Below are positions 18,770 through 27,042 of a stretch of DNA of 64,000 bases, piece by piece. Numbering within the stretch: the stretch's first letter is position 1; every line of letters begins with the position of its first letter. The notes below the pieces were generated by a model. The model ran no database searches. It saw only the letters and a list, made by a program, of their open reading frames with translations, and was not told the DNA's origin. The stretch lies in NCBI RefSeq assembly GCF_030814995.1, contig NZ_JAUSVX010000017.1, positions 1 to 64,000 on the forward strand, in the 5' to 3' direction. The stretch is from Labrys wisconsinensis. GTDB taxonomy: Bacteria > Pseudomonadota > Alphaproteobacteria > Rhizobiales > Labraceae. A program made the position numbers and the translations under genes.

Positions 18770-20430
18770 CGAGCTATGCCAGCGGGGTGGTGTCGACGGC
18801 GACCTACGACCCGACCCGCGGCTGGCTGAGCACGTTGGTGCACCAGCAGGGGAGCGGCGGCACGGCGCTCTTGTCGTTGAGCTACACGCGGGCCTTGACC
18901 GGCCGGATCGAGGCGGTGACGGACCAGCTGAACGCCTCGTCCGCCGACAACTGGACCTACACCTATGACGACCTCGACCAGCTGAAGCGGGCGGCGAACG
19001 CCGGCAACAGTGGCTACAACGAGGCCTATGCCTACGACCTCGCCGGCAACTTGCTCTCCAAGACCGGGGTGGGGAGCTACACCTACCCTGCGCAGGGCCC
19101 GGCGGCGGTGCGCCCGCACGCGGTCACAGCGGCGGGCAGCTTCACCTTCACCTACGACGACAACGGCAACATGCTGGCGGGTGCGAACCGCACCTATGTC
19201 TGGGACGGCGAGAACCGGCCCATCTCGATCACGGTCGGCACCAGCACCTCCACCTTCGTGTACGGACCGGATGGAGTGCGACTGAAGAAGATCGCCAAAG
19301 CCGCGCCGCGCGGCTGCGCCGGTGCGGGCCCAACGGAGACGACGCTCTATGTCTTCGGCGACGAGCGCGTCACCTACACCGGCTCGTCCTTCGCCTGCGT
19401 GCCGACGACGCCGACCTGGATCACCTATCCCACGCCCGAAACCAAGCGGGAGGCCGTGCCGGGACAGGCTACGCAAACCTACACGCTGCTCAAGGATCAC
19501 CTCGGCTCACAGCGTGTCGTCGCCGATGCCAGCGGCACCCTCGCCAGCTCGTCGAGCTACGGCCCATTCGGGTTCCAGCGGGCCGGGCAGACCTCGACGA
19601 CGACGCGGGAGGCGAAAGCCTTCATCGGTGAGCGACAGGACGAAACGGGCCTGCTCTACCTCAACGCCCGCTACTACGACCCGAAGATTGCGAGGTTCGT
19701 CTCCCCGGACTGGTGGGATCCGGCCAAGGAAGGCGTCGGGACCAACCGATACACCTACGCCGGCAACAATCCTGTCAATGTCGCGGATCCGAGTGGGCAT
19801 ATCATACCAGTCCTCGCCGTCGGCTGCGTGGCAAGCGGCGCATGTGAGGCCATCGCGGGGGCCGTCTATGTCGGGTCGGTCTTTGTTGCGGCTTATGCGC
19901 TCGATCGCCTTGGGTTGAATCCGTTTTCCATGACCGCCGTGGAGCCGACGGTGTACAAGCCGTCGCCTGCTCCCGACGTCAGCAAGGATCTGAGCGGGCC
20001 GCCGCCATCGGTTGCAACGAATGATTGGTCAACGGCGTTTGCCAATCCCGGGCGGGCGGCTGTAGATCAGGGCTGCGCGGGAATGTGCACAGAGCAGCTT
20101 ACAGCCCGGTCTGACGATGCGATTACGAAGCTCGATGATCGCGCGTTTGCAGACTACAATCAAGCGCGGAACGCTGCCCTGAAATGGCTCGAGGATCGGG
20201 GGGAATTTAAGGCTGAACAGCCGACGTTGGGGAAGTTTGGTGACAACGCTGGTAAGCCCATTGGAATGCGATCGGCAGATGGGAAGTCCGGTTTTCGAGT
20301 CGAATTCGATGAGCGACACGGTGCTCACATCAACGTGTGGTCCGGGAAGCAAAAAGATACTTTCACCTTTGAAGATAATCAGTCGATGATCAATCAGATT
20401 GTTAAGCAATTTTTTAAGGATTTACTATGA
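18709..20430 (+). CDS. RHS core and C-terminal toxin domain (downstream half of the giant RHS gene)
   Basis: A 573-codon frame that continues the upstream RHS protein after a shift near 18705. Its GTG start has no obvious ribosome site, so it is probably not an independent gene. It contains the last YD repeats, the RHS-associated core ([25 protein letters not shown] ending near 19800), then about 210 AT-richer residues. The tail has a hydrophobic segment right after DPSGH. Its compact C-terminal domain holds [18 protein letters not shown] and ends [10 protein letters not shown]; it looks like a small cytoplasm-acting effector, but the fold was not identified. The stop overlaps the next gene by ATGA, a typical toxin/immunity junction. 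Confidence 0.85.
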   Translation: MSVPGLVTGTTYDAAGQPLVTSYASGVVSTATYDPTRGWLSTLVHQQGSGGTALLSLSYTRALTGRIEAVTDQLNASSADNWTYTYDDLDQLKRAANAGNSGYNEAYAYDLAGNLLSKTGVGSYTYPAQGPAAVRPHAVTAAGSFTFTYDDNGNMLAGANRTYVWDGENRPISITVGTSTSTFVYGPDGVRLKKIAKAAPRGCAGAGPTETTLYVFGDERVTYTGSSFACVPTTPTWITYPTPETKREAVPGQATQTYTLLKDHLGSQRVVADASGTLASSSSYGPFGFQRAGQTSTTTREAKAFIGERQDETGLLYLNARYYDPKIARFVSPDWWDPAKEGVGTNRYTYAGNNPVNVADPSGHIIPVLAVGCVASGACEAIAGAVYVGSVFVAAYALDRLGLNPFSMTAVEPTVYKPSPAPDVSKDLSGPPPSVATNDWSTAFANPGRAAVDQGCAGMCTEQLTARSDDAITKLDDRAFADYNQARNAALKWLEDRGEFKAEQPTLGKFGDNAGKPIGMRSADGKSGFRVEFDERHGAHINVWSGKQKDTFTFEDNQSMINQIVKQFFKDLL

Positions 20431-20855
20431 GCAATTATGAAGAAGATTTGCGGCAGCAGTTTAAAGACGAATTTGATGCAGGTCATGTGCGGGAAGTTGG
20501 TGAGTCGATCGATGTTTTCAGTGGACTGGCAAAACTTTATCCGACAATGGGAAGTAAAATCGATTGGAATCGCGTTCCAAGAGCAGTTGAAAGGGTTGAG
20601 GGCGATATTTCCTTGCAGGCGATGCGATTTGTAACATTTTTTGACGAAATGTGCTCGCGATTTGAGTTATCGGGGCCTGTGCTCTACGTCGGCGATAGCG
20701 CGACAGAATTTGCGTTGGAAGGGGCTATGGATGCTATGCGACGCATATTGGGAGCGTTGATCGAGATCCCTCAGCATCATTACTTCATCGGCCCGAATTA
20801 CTTGTGGTGCATATCCATGACGATGGAGGGCGATATGGCATTTGGGTTCCGGTAA
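20427..20855 (+). CDS. candidate immunity protein for the central RHS toxin
   Basis: A 142-residue cytosolic protein without a signal peptide, starting in a four-base overlap with the RHS toxin stop. It is acidic, with a helical N-terminus ([16 protein letters not shown]) and a C-terminus [12 protein letters not shown] followed by [14 protein letters not shown]; this resembles small CDI/RHS immunity proteins as I remember them, but no family is assigned. Low GC matches the toxin tail. The absence of a signal peptide suggests the cognate toxin acts in the cytoplasm. Confidence 0.7.
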   Translation: MSNYEEDLRQQFKDEFDAGHVREVGESIDVFSGLAKLYPTMGSKIDWNRVPRAVERVEGDISLQAMRFVTFFDEMCSRFELSGPVLYVGDSATEFALEGAMDAMRRILGALIEIPQHHYFIGPNYLWCISMTMEGDMAFGFR

Positions 20856-20909
20856 CACTCCTCTTGATTTCGACGGAGTCGCACAATAGCTGACGCCGCC
20901 TGCCAATCG

Positions 20910-21233
20910 TTGGTGACGAGCTATGCCAGCGGTGTGGTGTCGACGGCGAGCTACGACCCGGCGCGCGGCTGGCTGAGCACGCTGGTGCACCAGCAGGGGA
21001 GCGGCGGCACGGCGCTGCTGTCGCTGAGCTACACCCGGGCGCTGACGGGCCGGATCGAGGCGGTGACGGACCAGCTGAACGCCTCGTCCGCCGACACCTG
21101 GACCTACACCTATGACGACCTCGACCAGCTGAAGCGGGCGGCGAACGCCGGCAACAGTGGCTACAACGAGGCCTATACCTACGACATCGCCGGCAACTTG
21201 CTCTCCAAGACCGGGGTGGGGAGCTACACCTAG
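20910..21233 (+). pseudogene. 5' part of orphan RHS core cassette, ended by in-frame TAG
   Basis: Homology to the central RHS gene resumes abruptly near 20909 (GTGACGAGCTATGCC in both copies) with no upstream YD, FG-GAP or signal regions. The frame matches the 18770-19090 part of the full-length gene almost codon for codon until 21231-21233, where TAG replaces the tyrosine codon TAC seen in the first copy. It then continues in the same frame in the next entry. This is an orphan rhs C-terminal cassette of the kind that accumulates downstream of full-length rhs genes. Confidence 0.75.
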
Positions 21234-21254
21234 CCGGCGCAGGGCCCGGCGGCG

Positions 21255-22715
21255 GTGCGCCCGCACGCGGTGACAGCGGCGGGCAGCTTCACCTTCACCT
21301 ACGACGACAACGGCAACATGCTGGCGGGTGCGAACCGCACTTATGTTTGGGACGGCGAGAATCGGCCGATCTCGATCACGGTCGGCAGCACCACTTCGAC
21401 CTTCGTCTACGGGCCGGACGGGACGCGGCTGAAGAAGATCACCAAGGCCGCACCGCGCGGCTGCGCCGGCGCCGGGCCGACGGAGACGACGCTCTATGTC
21501 TTCGGCGACGAGCGCGTCACCTATACCGGCTCGTCCTTCGCCTGCGTGCCGACGACGCCGACCTGGATCACCTATCCCACGCCCGAGACCAAGCGGGAGG
21601 CCGTGCCGGGACAGGCTACGCAAACCTACACGCTGCTCAAGGATCACCTCGGCTCACAGCGTGTCGTCGCCGATGTCAGCGGCACGCTCGCCACCTCGTC
21701 GAGCTACGGCCCGTTCGGGTTCCAGCGGGCCGGGCAGACCTCGGCGGCGACGCGCGAGGCGAAGGCGTATATCGGCGAGCGGCAGGACGAGACGGGCCTG
21801 CTCTACCTCAACGCCCGCTACTACGATCCGAAGATCGGGAGATTTGTGTCTCCGGACTGGTGGGACCCGGCCAAGGAGGGAGTGGGTACTGACCGTTACG
21901 GCTATGCTGCCAACAATCCCGTGAATGTCACGGATCCGAGTGGGCACGACTACTTCGGGTCATTCGGAGGGTTGTTTGGAGGATTTTACGGTAACCTTGA
22001 TTTCGCACAGTTCCAGAACGGGAACTCGATGTCTCTGGTGGATACGGGGATAAGATTCCCGTCCGAGGGGCAGCTTCCGAAAACAGATCTTGACTATCTG
22101 AGCGATTATATTTCGAGGGGTAACTACGGGTTATCAAGAATTCCCGGCGACATTGCGAAATGGGGGGCGGAGTTTGTCGATTCGCCATGGCCGACATTTG
22201 TAAACACCGCTGCCAGCGTCGGCATACCGGAATTTGAAGGCATTGCGTCTGCCGCGAGCATGTTTCGTCTGGCGAGCGGGGGAGCGCGGCTTGCCGCAGA
22301 AAGTGGGCCCATTAATCTGATGGGGAGGAGCGACGGGTTTCTCGTAAACGCTTCCCGTCGGGCGAATATCGACCCTGCTGGCATGTTGGATGTTGTCGCT
22401 CACGGCGGCGCCAATGCAATCGAGATCGGTGGACGCTTGGTCGATCATCGGATTGCGGCGAGAATTATTCAAAATGATCTGCAGTTTGTTGGCCAAGATG
22501 TTCGATTGCTGTCGTGTAATACGGGTGCATGCTTGGGCGGATTTGCTCAGAATCTCTCGAATAAACTGGGAGTAAATGTGGTGGCTCCAAACAATTACCT
22601 CTGGGCTTATCCCAATGGCGGTTTGGTGGTAATGGGTGGACGAACCGTAGGCGGTCGCTTAGTACCGGTGCCATCTCAGCCTGGGCAATGGGTCCGTTTC
22701 ACTCCCGGAAATTGA
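21255..22715 (+). CDS. orphan RHS core with caspase-like C-terminal domain
   Basis: A 486-codon frame, in frame with the fragment before the TAG. The RHS core is nearly identical to the central gene up to [11 protein letters not shown] (about 21945). The following 255 residues are unrelated to the other tails and AT-richer. They include VVAHGG (His at 22401) and, 38 residues later, [10 protein letters not shown] (Cys at 22515), a His-Gly/Cys arrangement like clan CD peptidases (caspase, CHAT and C80 folds), then [22 protein letters not shown] cysteine-protease-type effector is therefore plausible. There is no signal peptide or full N-terminus, so expression would require recombination onto the full-length rhs or an internal start. 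Confidence 0.75.
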   Translation: MRPHAVTAAGSFTFTYDDNGNMLAGANRTYVWDGENRPISITVGSTTSTFVYGPDGTRLKKITKAAPRGCAGAGPTETTLYVFGDERVTYTGSSFACVPTTPTWITYPTPETKREAVPGQATQTYTLLKDHLGSQRVVADVSGTLATSSSYGPFGFQRAGQTSAATREAKAYIGERQDETGLLYLNARYYDPKIGRFVSPDWWDPAKEGVGTDRYGYAANNPVNVTDPSGHDYFGSFGGLFGGFYGNLDFAQFQNGNSMSLVDTGIRFPSEGQLPKTDLDYLSDYISRGNYGLSRIPGDIAKWGAEFVDSPWPTFVNTAASVGIPEFEGIASAASMFRLASGGARLAAESGPINLMGRSDGFLVNASRRANIDPAGMLDVVAHGGANAIEIGGRLVDHRIAARIIQNDLQFVGQDVRLLSCNTGACLGGFAQNLSNKLGVNVVAPNNYLWAYPNGGLVVMGGRTVGGRLVPVPSQPGQWVRFTPGN

Positions 22716-22729
22716 TCGGAGTTTAACCT

Positions 22730-23104
22730 ATGAGAGCGGATGATAGGTGGTTCGGATTCTGGCGGGTTGATGCGAATAATGATACGCGTCTACCAACGCT
22801 AAGCTCTTGGATTGATCCTACATGGGGGCCAGGCGACAAAGAGAAGCTACTGTCCTACATCAATAACTCTCCAGTAGTTATTGCCTCGAGTGCCGTTAGA
22901 TCTCCTTGTATTATCTGTGGAATGGCTCTCAGTTCTTCGGATTTCCAGAGCGATGGCACATGGTTATGGCCGGCGGATTTGAGGCACTACATGTCAACTC
23001 ATCATGTCAGAATCCCAGATTCTTTAGCAAATCATATCCGACAGCGCGGATATGATCCTCCGAAGGAAGTTGAAACTGAACTAGACAACCTGCCGTGGCC
23101 TTAA
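22730..23104 (+). CDS. small hypothetical protein, candidate immunity partner of the orphan RHS tail
   Basis: A 124-residue cytosolic protein starting 14 bases after the orphan RHS stop. It has a CIIC pair, many Trp residues (RWFGFWRVD, LPTLSSWIDPTW, LWPADLRHYMSTHHV) and low GC. The layout matches the toxin/immunity pairs at the other two RHS modules, so an immunity role is inferred. The CxxC with downstream His residues could bind a metal. Confidence 0.6.
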   Translation: MRADDRWFGFWRVDANNDTRLPTLSSWIDPTWGPGDKEKLLSYINNSPVVIASSAVRSPCIICGMALSSSDFQSDGTWLWPADLRHYMSTHHVRIPDSLANHIRQRGYDPPKEVETELDNLPWP

Positions 23105-23113
23105 GATTACAGA

Positions 23114-23133
23114 GAACGCAGGGGCAGTTTACC
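23114..23133 (+). repeat. dispersed repeat, short copy
   Basis: The segment GAACGCAGGGGCAGTTTACC lies ten bases after the preceding small gene. It matches the start of the repeat at 24034-24056, which has GAACGCAGGAACAGTTTAC. Confidence 0.45.
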
Positions 23134-23179
23134 TTCCTTGCTTCTCCGTGGGCTGGGGTAGGACTCCGGGGGAGGATGG

Positions 23180-23231
23180 GGAACGGTTTACTTGATTCCG
23201 GTTGCGGTCACGACGCTGCGCCGGAGATCGT
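23180..23231 (+). repeat. dispersed ~50-bp repeat, copy 1
   Basis: Shares GTTTACTTGATTCCGG, TGCGGTCAC and GCTGCGCCGGAGATCGT with copy 2 (23300-23350). The two copies are direct, about 120 bases apart. The stretch between immunity gene and next gene otherwise shows no coding signal. Confidence 0.55.
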
Positions 23232-23299
23232 GTTTGGGCGCCAATAAAGGAGTGCCAGATTGATTGTGTGCGGAGTTACGGCGAGTGATTGGAACAGAG

Positions 23300-23350
23300 G
23301 GGCAGTTTACTTGATTCCGGCTGCGGTCACCGCGCTGCGCCGGAGATCGT
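23300..23350 (+). repeat. dispersed ~50-bp repeat, copy 2
   Basis: Contains GGCAGTTTACTTGATTCCGG followed by CTGCGGTCACCGCGCTGCGC and CGGAGATCGT; nearly identical to copy 1. It lies just upstream of the hypothetical gene ending at 24011 and could be a decayed mobile-element end or a recombination scar. Confidence 0.55.
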
Positions 23351-23411
23351 AGCTTCGAACTGGCTGATCGTTCAGGGAAAGGTCACGAGCGACGGCGAGA
23401 GTCTTGTCGAG

Positions 23412-24011
23412 ATGACCGTGCCCAACATCGTGCTCCAGCAACTCGAGACGCGAGGCCTGATCCGCGGTGGCGTCGTTCCTAGTGCTTCTGGCCTCCATAA
23501 CCAGACGATATTCCTACCGGGGCACTCGACGCTCTCAACGGCAGCGCGGCGTTTCGAGTTATCCCTCCGAATTTCTAGGACGTGGGTTATGAGCGAAAAG
23601 GGAAATACACCAGCCAACGAGTTCGGCCGGAACTTGGCTGCTGCTTCGTATCCGAGGGTGGAGGAAGTTCCTGGGACACCACAGGCGTTTCGGAGAAAGT
23701 GGGTCTTGCGGCTAAGGGTTAGCGTGCCCTTCGACGACGCCTTGAATGCTGCCGCAAGGTCTTTTGAGCTGAATGCTCGGCGAGAGATTGCTGAAGCGTT
23801 GGGATTAACTGATGATGTCGAGTTGCAACTGCCAGCGGTATCAGCTATTCGCCTGAGCGATCACCATGCCGTATTTGAAATCGATTGCCCACATGTATCG
23901 GTTGGGATGGGCGACGCCGCCGAAATTGCAACTTTGAGCATATTGAGAGGGGCAGACGAGCGGTGGTGTTTGGAAGATCTTCAGGAAATTCCAAAACATT
24001 ACTGGTTCTGA
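23412..24011 (+). CDS. hypothetical protein bracketed by dispersed repeats
   Basis: A 199-residue reading from the ATG at 23412. A TTG at 23289 would add 41 residues but runs through the repeat, and an ATG at 23589 gives a 140-residue version with a better ribosome site (GGACG). The sequence is soluble, with no signal peptide or membrane helix. The C-terminal part contains RKWVLRLRVSVPFDDALNAA and ends EIPKHYWF. Intermediate GC suggests accessory origin. No family recognised. It may be an orphan immunity gene left behind without its toxin, judged only from its place at the end of the RHS array. Confidence 0.45.
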   Translation: MTVPNIVLQQLETRGLIRGGVVPSASGLHNQTIFLPGHSTLSTAARRFELSLRISRTWVMSEKGNTPANEFGRNLAAASYPRVEEVPGTPQAFRRKWVLRLRVSVPFDDALNAAARSFELNARREIAEALGLTDDVELQLPAVSAIRLSDHHAVFEIDCPHVSVGMGDAAEIATLSILRGADERWCLEDLQEIPKHYWF

Positions 24012-24042
24012 ATGATCTGATTCATCAGTTACCTTGAACGCA

Positions 24043-24075
24043 GGAACAGTTTACTTGATGCCGGCTGCGATCGCG
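24043..24075 (+). repeat. dispersed repeat, copy 3 (diverged)
   Basis: GGAACAGTTTACTTGATGCC followed by GGCTGCGATCGCG matches the 5' two-thirds of copies 1 and 2. With copy 2 it brackets the hypothetical gene ending at 24011. Confidence 0.5.
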
Positions 24076-24125
24076 GGTTTCCCGCCACACCCGGCATTGA
24101 GCCACTTATCCCCGGCGTGAGCCGC

Positions 24126-25655
24126 TCAGGCCGCAGGGCTGCGCGCGTCGACGACGCCGCGCGCGGTCAGCTCGAGGCCCGTCAACCGCCGGTCGAGATG
24201 GCGTGCCCGCCAGGCGAGCATGCGTTCGGCCATCTCCAGGCGCACGCCGGCGAGCGCGGGATTGGCCGACCGGTCGACGCATTCGCCGGGATCCTCGGCA
24301 AGGTCAAACAACAGCGGCGGCAGGCCGGCGCAATGCACGTATTTGAAGCGGTCGTCGCGGATCACCGCCAGGTTCAAGGCGTCCAGCGGCAGGCCGAAGC
24401 GCGCCTGCGTCCGGCCGGTGGCGACCTCGCGGAAGTCGTATTCCCAGTGGACCTCCTGGCGCGGGTCGGCCGGCTCGCCGCCGTCGAGATAGGGCAGCAG
24501 CGAGCGCCCGTCGAGATGGCCGGGCGCCGCGACGCCGGCGAGATCCGCCAGGGTCGGCATGAGGTCGATCGATTCGGTGAAGCGTCCGACCCGCGCCGGC
24601 GGCTTGCCCGGCGCGCGGATGATCAGCGGCACGTGGCAGGACGGATCGAAGAAGCCGAATTTGCCGAACGTCCAATGGTCGCCCATCATCTCGCCGTGGT
24701 CGGCGGTGAGCACCAGCACGGTGGTCTCCCAGGCGCCGGCCGCCTTCAGCCCGGCGACGAGGCGGCCGATCTGGCGGTCGACCTCGGAGATCATGCCCCA
24801 ATAGATCGCGCGCACGGTGCGGAAGTCGGCGTCCGGCCAGTTTGCCACCCGCCCACTGCCGGCGCCGGGGACGAAGTGGCCGCCGGCGTAGCTCTCGTGC
24901 CAATGGGCGACGAGCGGGTGCAGCGCCGCGTCCTCCGCCGGGGTGCGGCCGCGGGCGAAGGGCAGGGGATCGGCGGGATCATAGAGCGTGTTGAACGGCG
25001 CGGGCACGACGAAGGGCGGGTGCGGGCGCAGGAAGGAGAGATGCGCGAACCACGGCGTGTCCGCCGCCTGCTCCGACAGCCAGCGCAGGAACTCGCCGGT
25101 GAGGAAGGCGGTCTCGGTCTCGTCCTGGCCGTAGCGGGCCGGCGCGGTGGTGGGCTGCGCCGACGGCTCGCCGGCCGGCAGGTAGATGTCCCAGCGATCC
25201 CTAGGGATGGCATGGCCGCGCCCGGCCAGCCAGGAGAGCCAGGGGCCGTTGTGCTCGGGCAGGCGCAGGCGGGTGGTGAAGCCGGGCAGGACCCCCTCAT
25301 AGGTGGTGAGCCAGGGGTCGCCGGGCGCGGTGGTTCTGGGATCGATGGCCTGGTCGGTATAGCCGAACAAGGTGGGGTCGTAGCCGGCCCGCCGCATCAT
25401 CCAGGCGATGTTGTCGTGGCGGGCGTCGAGCGGCGTGCCGTTGCGCACCACCCGGTTGGTCATCTGGTAGAGGCCGGTATAGAGGCAGGCGCGTGCCGGG
25501 CTGCAGGGCGTGGCCTGGGCGTAGTGGCGCAGGAAGCAGGCGCCTTCGCGCGCCAGCGCGTCGACATGCGGCGTGCGGACCACGGGATGGCCGGCAATGC
25601 CGAGGGCGTCGCCGCGCCATTGGTCGGCGGTGATGAACAGGATGTTGGGGCGCAC
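24126..25655 (-). CDS. formylglycine-type sulfatase / phosphonate monoester hydrolase family enzyme
   Basis: A 509-residue alkaline-phosphatase-superfamily hydrolase. The start is a GTG (VRPNILFITADQWRG), eight bases after the Yip1-like gene. The N-terminus gives the metal-binding Asp. PCSPARACLYTG contains the CxPxR motif, so Cys51 should be converted to formylglycine. LTADHGEMMGDHWTFGK supplies the second metal site, and HLSFLRPHPPF is typical of this family. There is no signal peptide, so it is cytoplasmic, which fits phosphonate monoester hydrolases/arylsulfatases of the PMH type better than exported sulfatases. The true substrate is unknown. An anaerobic or FGE-type maturase is not encoded here. 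Confidence 0.85.
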   Translation of the reverse strand: MRPNILFITADQWRGDALGIAGHPVVRTPHVDALAREGACFLRHYAQATPCSPARACLYTGLYQMTNRVVRNGTPLDARHDNIAWMMRRAGYDPTLFGYTDQAIDPRTTAPGDPWLTTYEGVLPGFTTRLRLPEHNGPWLSWLAGRGHAIPRDRWDIYLPAGEPSAQPTTAPARYGQDETETAFLTGEFLRWLSEQAADTPWFAHLSFLRPHPPFVVPAPFNTLYDPADPLPFARGRTPAEDAALHPLVAHWHESYAGGHFVPGAGSGRVANWPDADFRTVRAIYWGMISEVDRQIGRLVAGLKAAGAWETTVLVLTADHGEMMGDHWTFGKFGFFDPSCHVPLIIRAPGKPPARVGRFTESIDLMPTLADLAGVAAPGHLDGRSLLPYLDGGEPADPRQEVHWEYDFREVATGRTQARFGLPLDALNLAVIRDDRFKYVHCAGLPPLLFDLAEDPGECVDRSANPALAGVRLEMAERMLAWRARHLDRRLTGLELTARGVVDARSPAA

Positions 25656-25663
25656 GGGACCGG

Positions 25664-26197
25664 TCAGGCCAGCGCGATCCGCGCCACGACGGCGCCGATG
25701 ATCAGGTTGAGGACGAAGGCGACGACGCAGACGGCGATGGTGTAGTTCATCGTCTTGTCCGCCGGCGACTTCATCATGACCGGCAGGCCGACATAGAGGA
25801 GATAGAGGCTGTAGAGGCCGAGGATGGTCAGGATCGCCAGGGGCGGGACGATGACGAAGACGCCGGCGAGCCAGGCGGCCGTGGCGCTGTAGGCCGAGAG
25901 CTTGAAGGCGTTGAGGAAGTTCGGCGTGCCGCCGAAGGTCGGAGCGAGCTTGTCGACGATCACGGCGAGGACATAGACGCCGACGAGGCCGAGGACATAG
26001 CCGAGGATCGCCGTCGCCAGCGCGCCGCCGAAGGAGCCGCGCAGGCCGCCGATCAGCCCGGCCACGGCCGGCACGGCGGCGACATAGACGAGATAGTCCC
26101 GGTAGATGGTCTGGACGCTGGTCGGTTCCGCGTCGATGACCGGCCATTCGGCCTTCGGAGTCATCAGGATCGCCTTTGCCCGTCCGACGATGTCCAT
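25664..26197 (-). CDS. Yip1-family membrane protein
   Basis: A 177-residue protein from the ATG at 26197, preceded by a GGGCGAGG ribosome site; upstream ATGs (26212, 26233) are less likely. It opens MDIVGRAKAILMTPKAEW, the characteristic N-terminus of bacterial Yip1-domain proteins, and has about five hydrophobic helices. Bacterial members have no established function. It lies eight bases upstream of the sulfatase-like gene and is probably co-transcribed with it. Confidence 0.85.
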   Translation of the reverse strand: MDIVGRAKAILMTPKAEWPVIDAEPTSVQTIYRDYLVYVAAVPAVAGLIGGLRGSFGGALATAILGYVLGLVGVYVLAVIVDKLAPTFGGTPNFLNAFKLSAYSATAAWLAGVFVIVPPLAILTILGLYSLYLLYVGLPVMMKSPADKTMNYTIAVCVVAFVLNLIIGAVVARIALA

Positions 26198-26350
26198 GGC
26201 CTCGCCCCCCATCGGCCCGCCGGGATGGCGCACCGACTCGATCTCGTGTCGAGAGGGGGAAGACTATGCCGAACTGCGCCGGCCGCAAGGGCACGGCCTT
26301 GCGGTTCGAACCGGCTTCTGCCCTATGGTCGCCGGACGAGGGAGTTCCGC

Positions 26351-27022
26351 ATGCGCCGTTCCGAGATCGACACCATCATCGATGAGACCATCGCCATCCT
26401 GGAGGCGCACGGCACCCGGTTGCCCCCTTTCGCCCATTGGAGCCCGGCCGAGTGGCGGGCGCCGGAGACGCGCACCATGCGCGAGCGTTTCCTCGGCTGG
26501 GCCGTGGTCGAGTTCGAGCCCGGCGCCTTCGCCAAGGCCGGCATCGCGCTGTGCACCACGCGCATGGGCTCGCACCACGACCTGGCGCAAGGCCGCGGCC
26601 GGCTCTACGGCGAGAAGGTGTTCGTGCTGCGCGACCAGCAATATGTGCCGTTCCATCACCACGCCGTGAAGACCGAGGACGTGATCAATCGCGGCGGCGC
26701 GACGCTGGCGATCGAGCTCGTCCGGGTCGACGCTGCGGGGCGGCCGAGCCGGGAGCCGGTCGAGATCGAGCGCGACGGCCTGCCGACGAGCCTGGCGCCG
26801 CAGAGCATCGTCCGCCTCGCGCCGGGCGAGAGCATCACCCTGACGCCGGGCATCGCCCACGCCTTCTGGGCCGAGGGCGGCGACGTCGTCTGCGGCGAGG
26901 TCTCGCTCGCCAATGACGAGCGCACCGACAACCTGTTCCTGAGCGCGCTGCCGGCGCCCGCGCCGATCGTCGAGGACGCTCCGGCACGGCGGCTGGTCGT
27001 GGCGGACTACGCGGCGCTCTGA
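26351..27022 (+). CDS. D-lyxose/D-mannose ketol-isomerase-type cupin
   Basis: A 223-residue cupin. The ATG at 26351 has GGGAG upstream. Metal-binding His pairs are visible in QQYVPFHHHAVKTEDVINRG and a later His in TPGIAHAFWAEGGDVVCGE. The layout matches the D-lyxose isomerase family, which interconverts D-lyxose and D-xylulose or D-mannose and D-fructose. It is divergent from the Yip1/sulfatase pair and convergent with the ABC permease. The specific sugar cannot be fixed from sequence. Confidence 0.82.
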   Translation: MRRSEIDTIIDETIAILEAHGTRLPPFAHWSPAEWRAPETRTMRERFLGWAVVEFEPGAFAKAGIALCTTRMGSHHDLAQGRGRLYGEKVFVLRDQQYVPFHHHAVKTEDVINRGGATLAIELVRVDAAGRPSREPVEIERDGLPTSLAPQSIVRLAPGESITLTPGIAHAFWAEGGDVVCGEVSLANDERTDNLFLSALPAPAPIVEDAPARRLVVADYAAL

Positions 27023-27042
27023 GACGGGGCGCCGGTCCGGTC

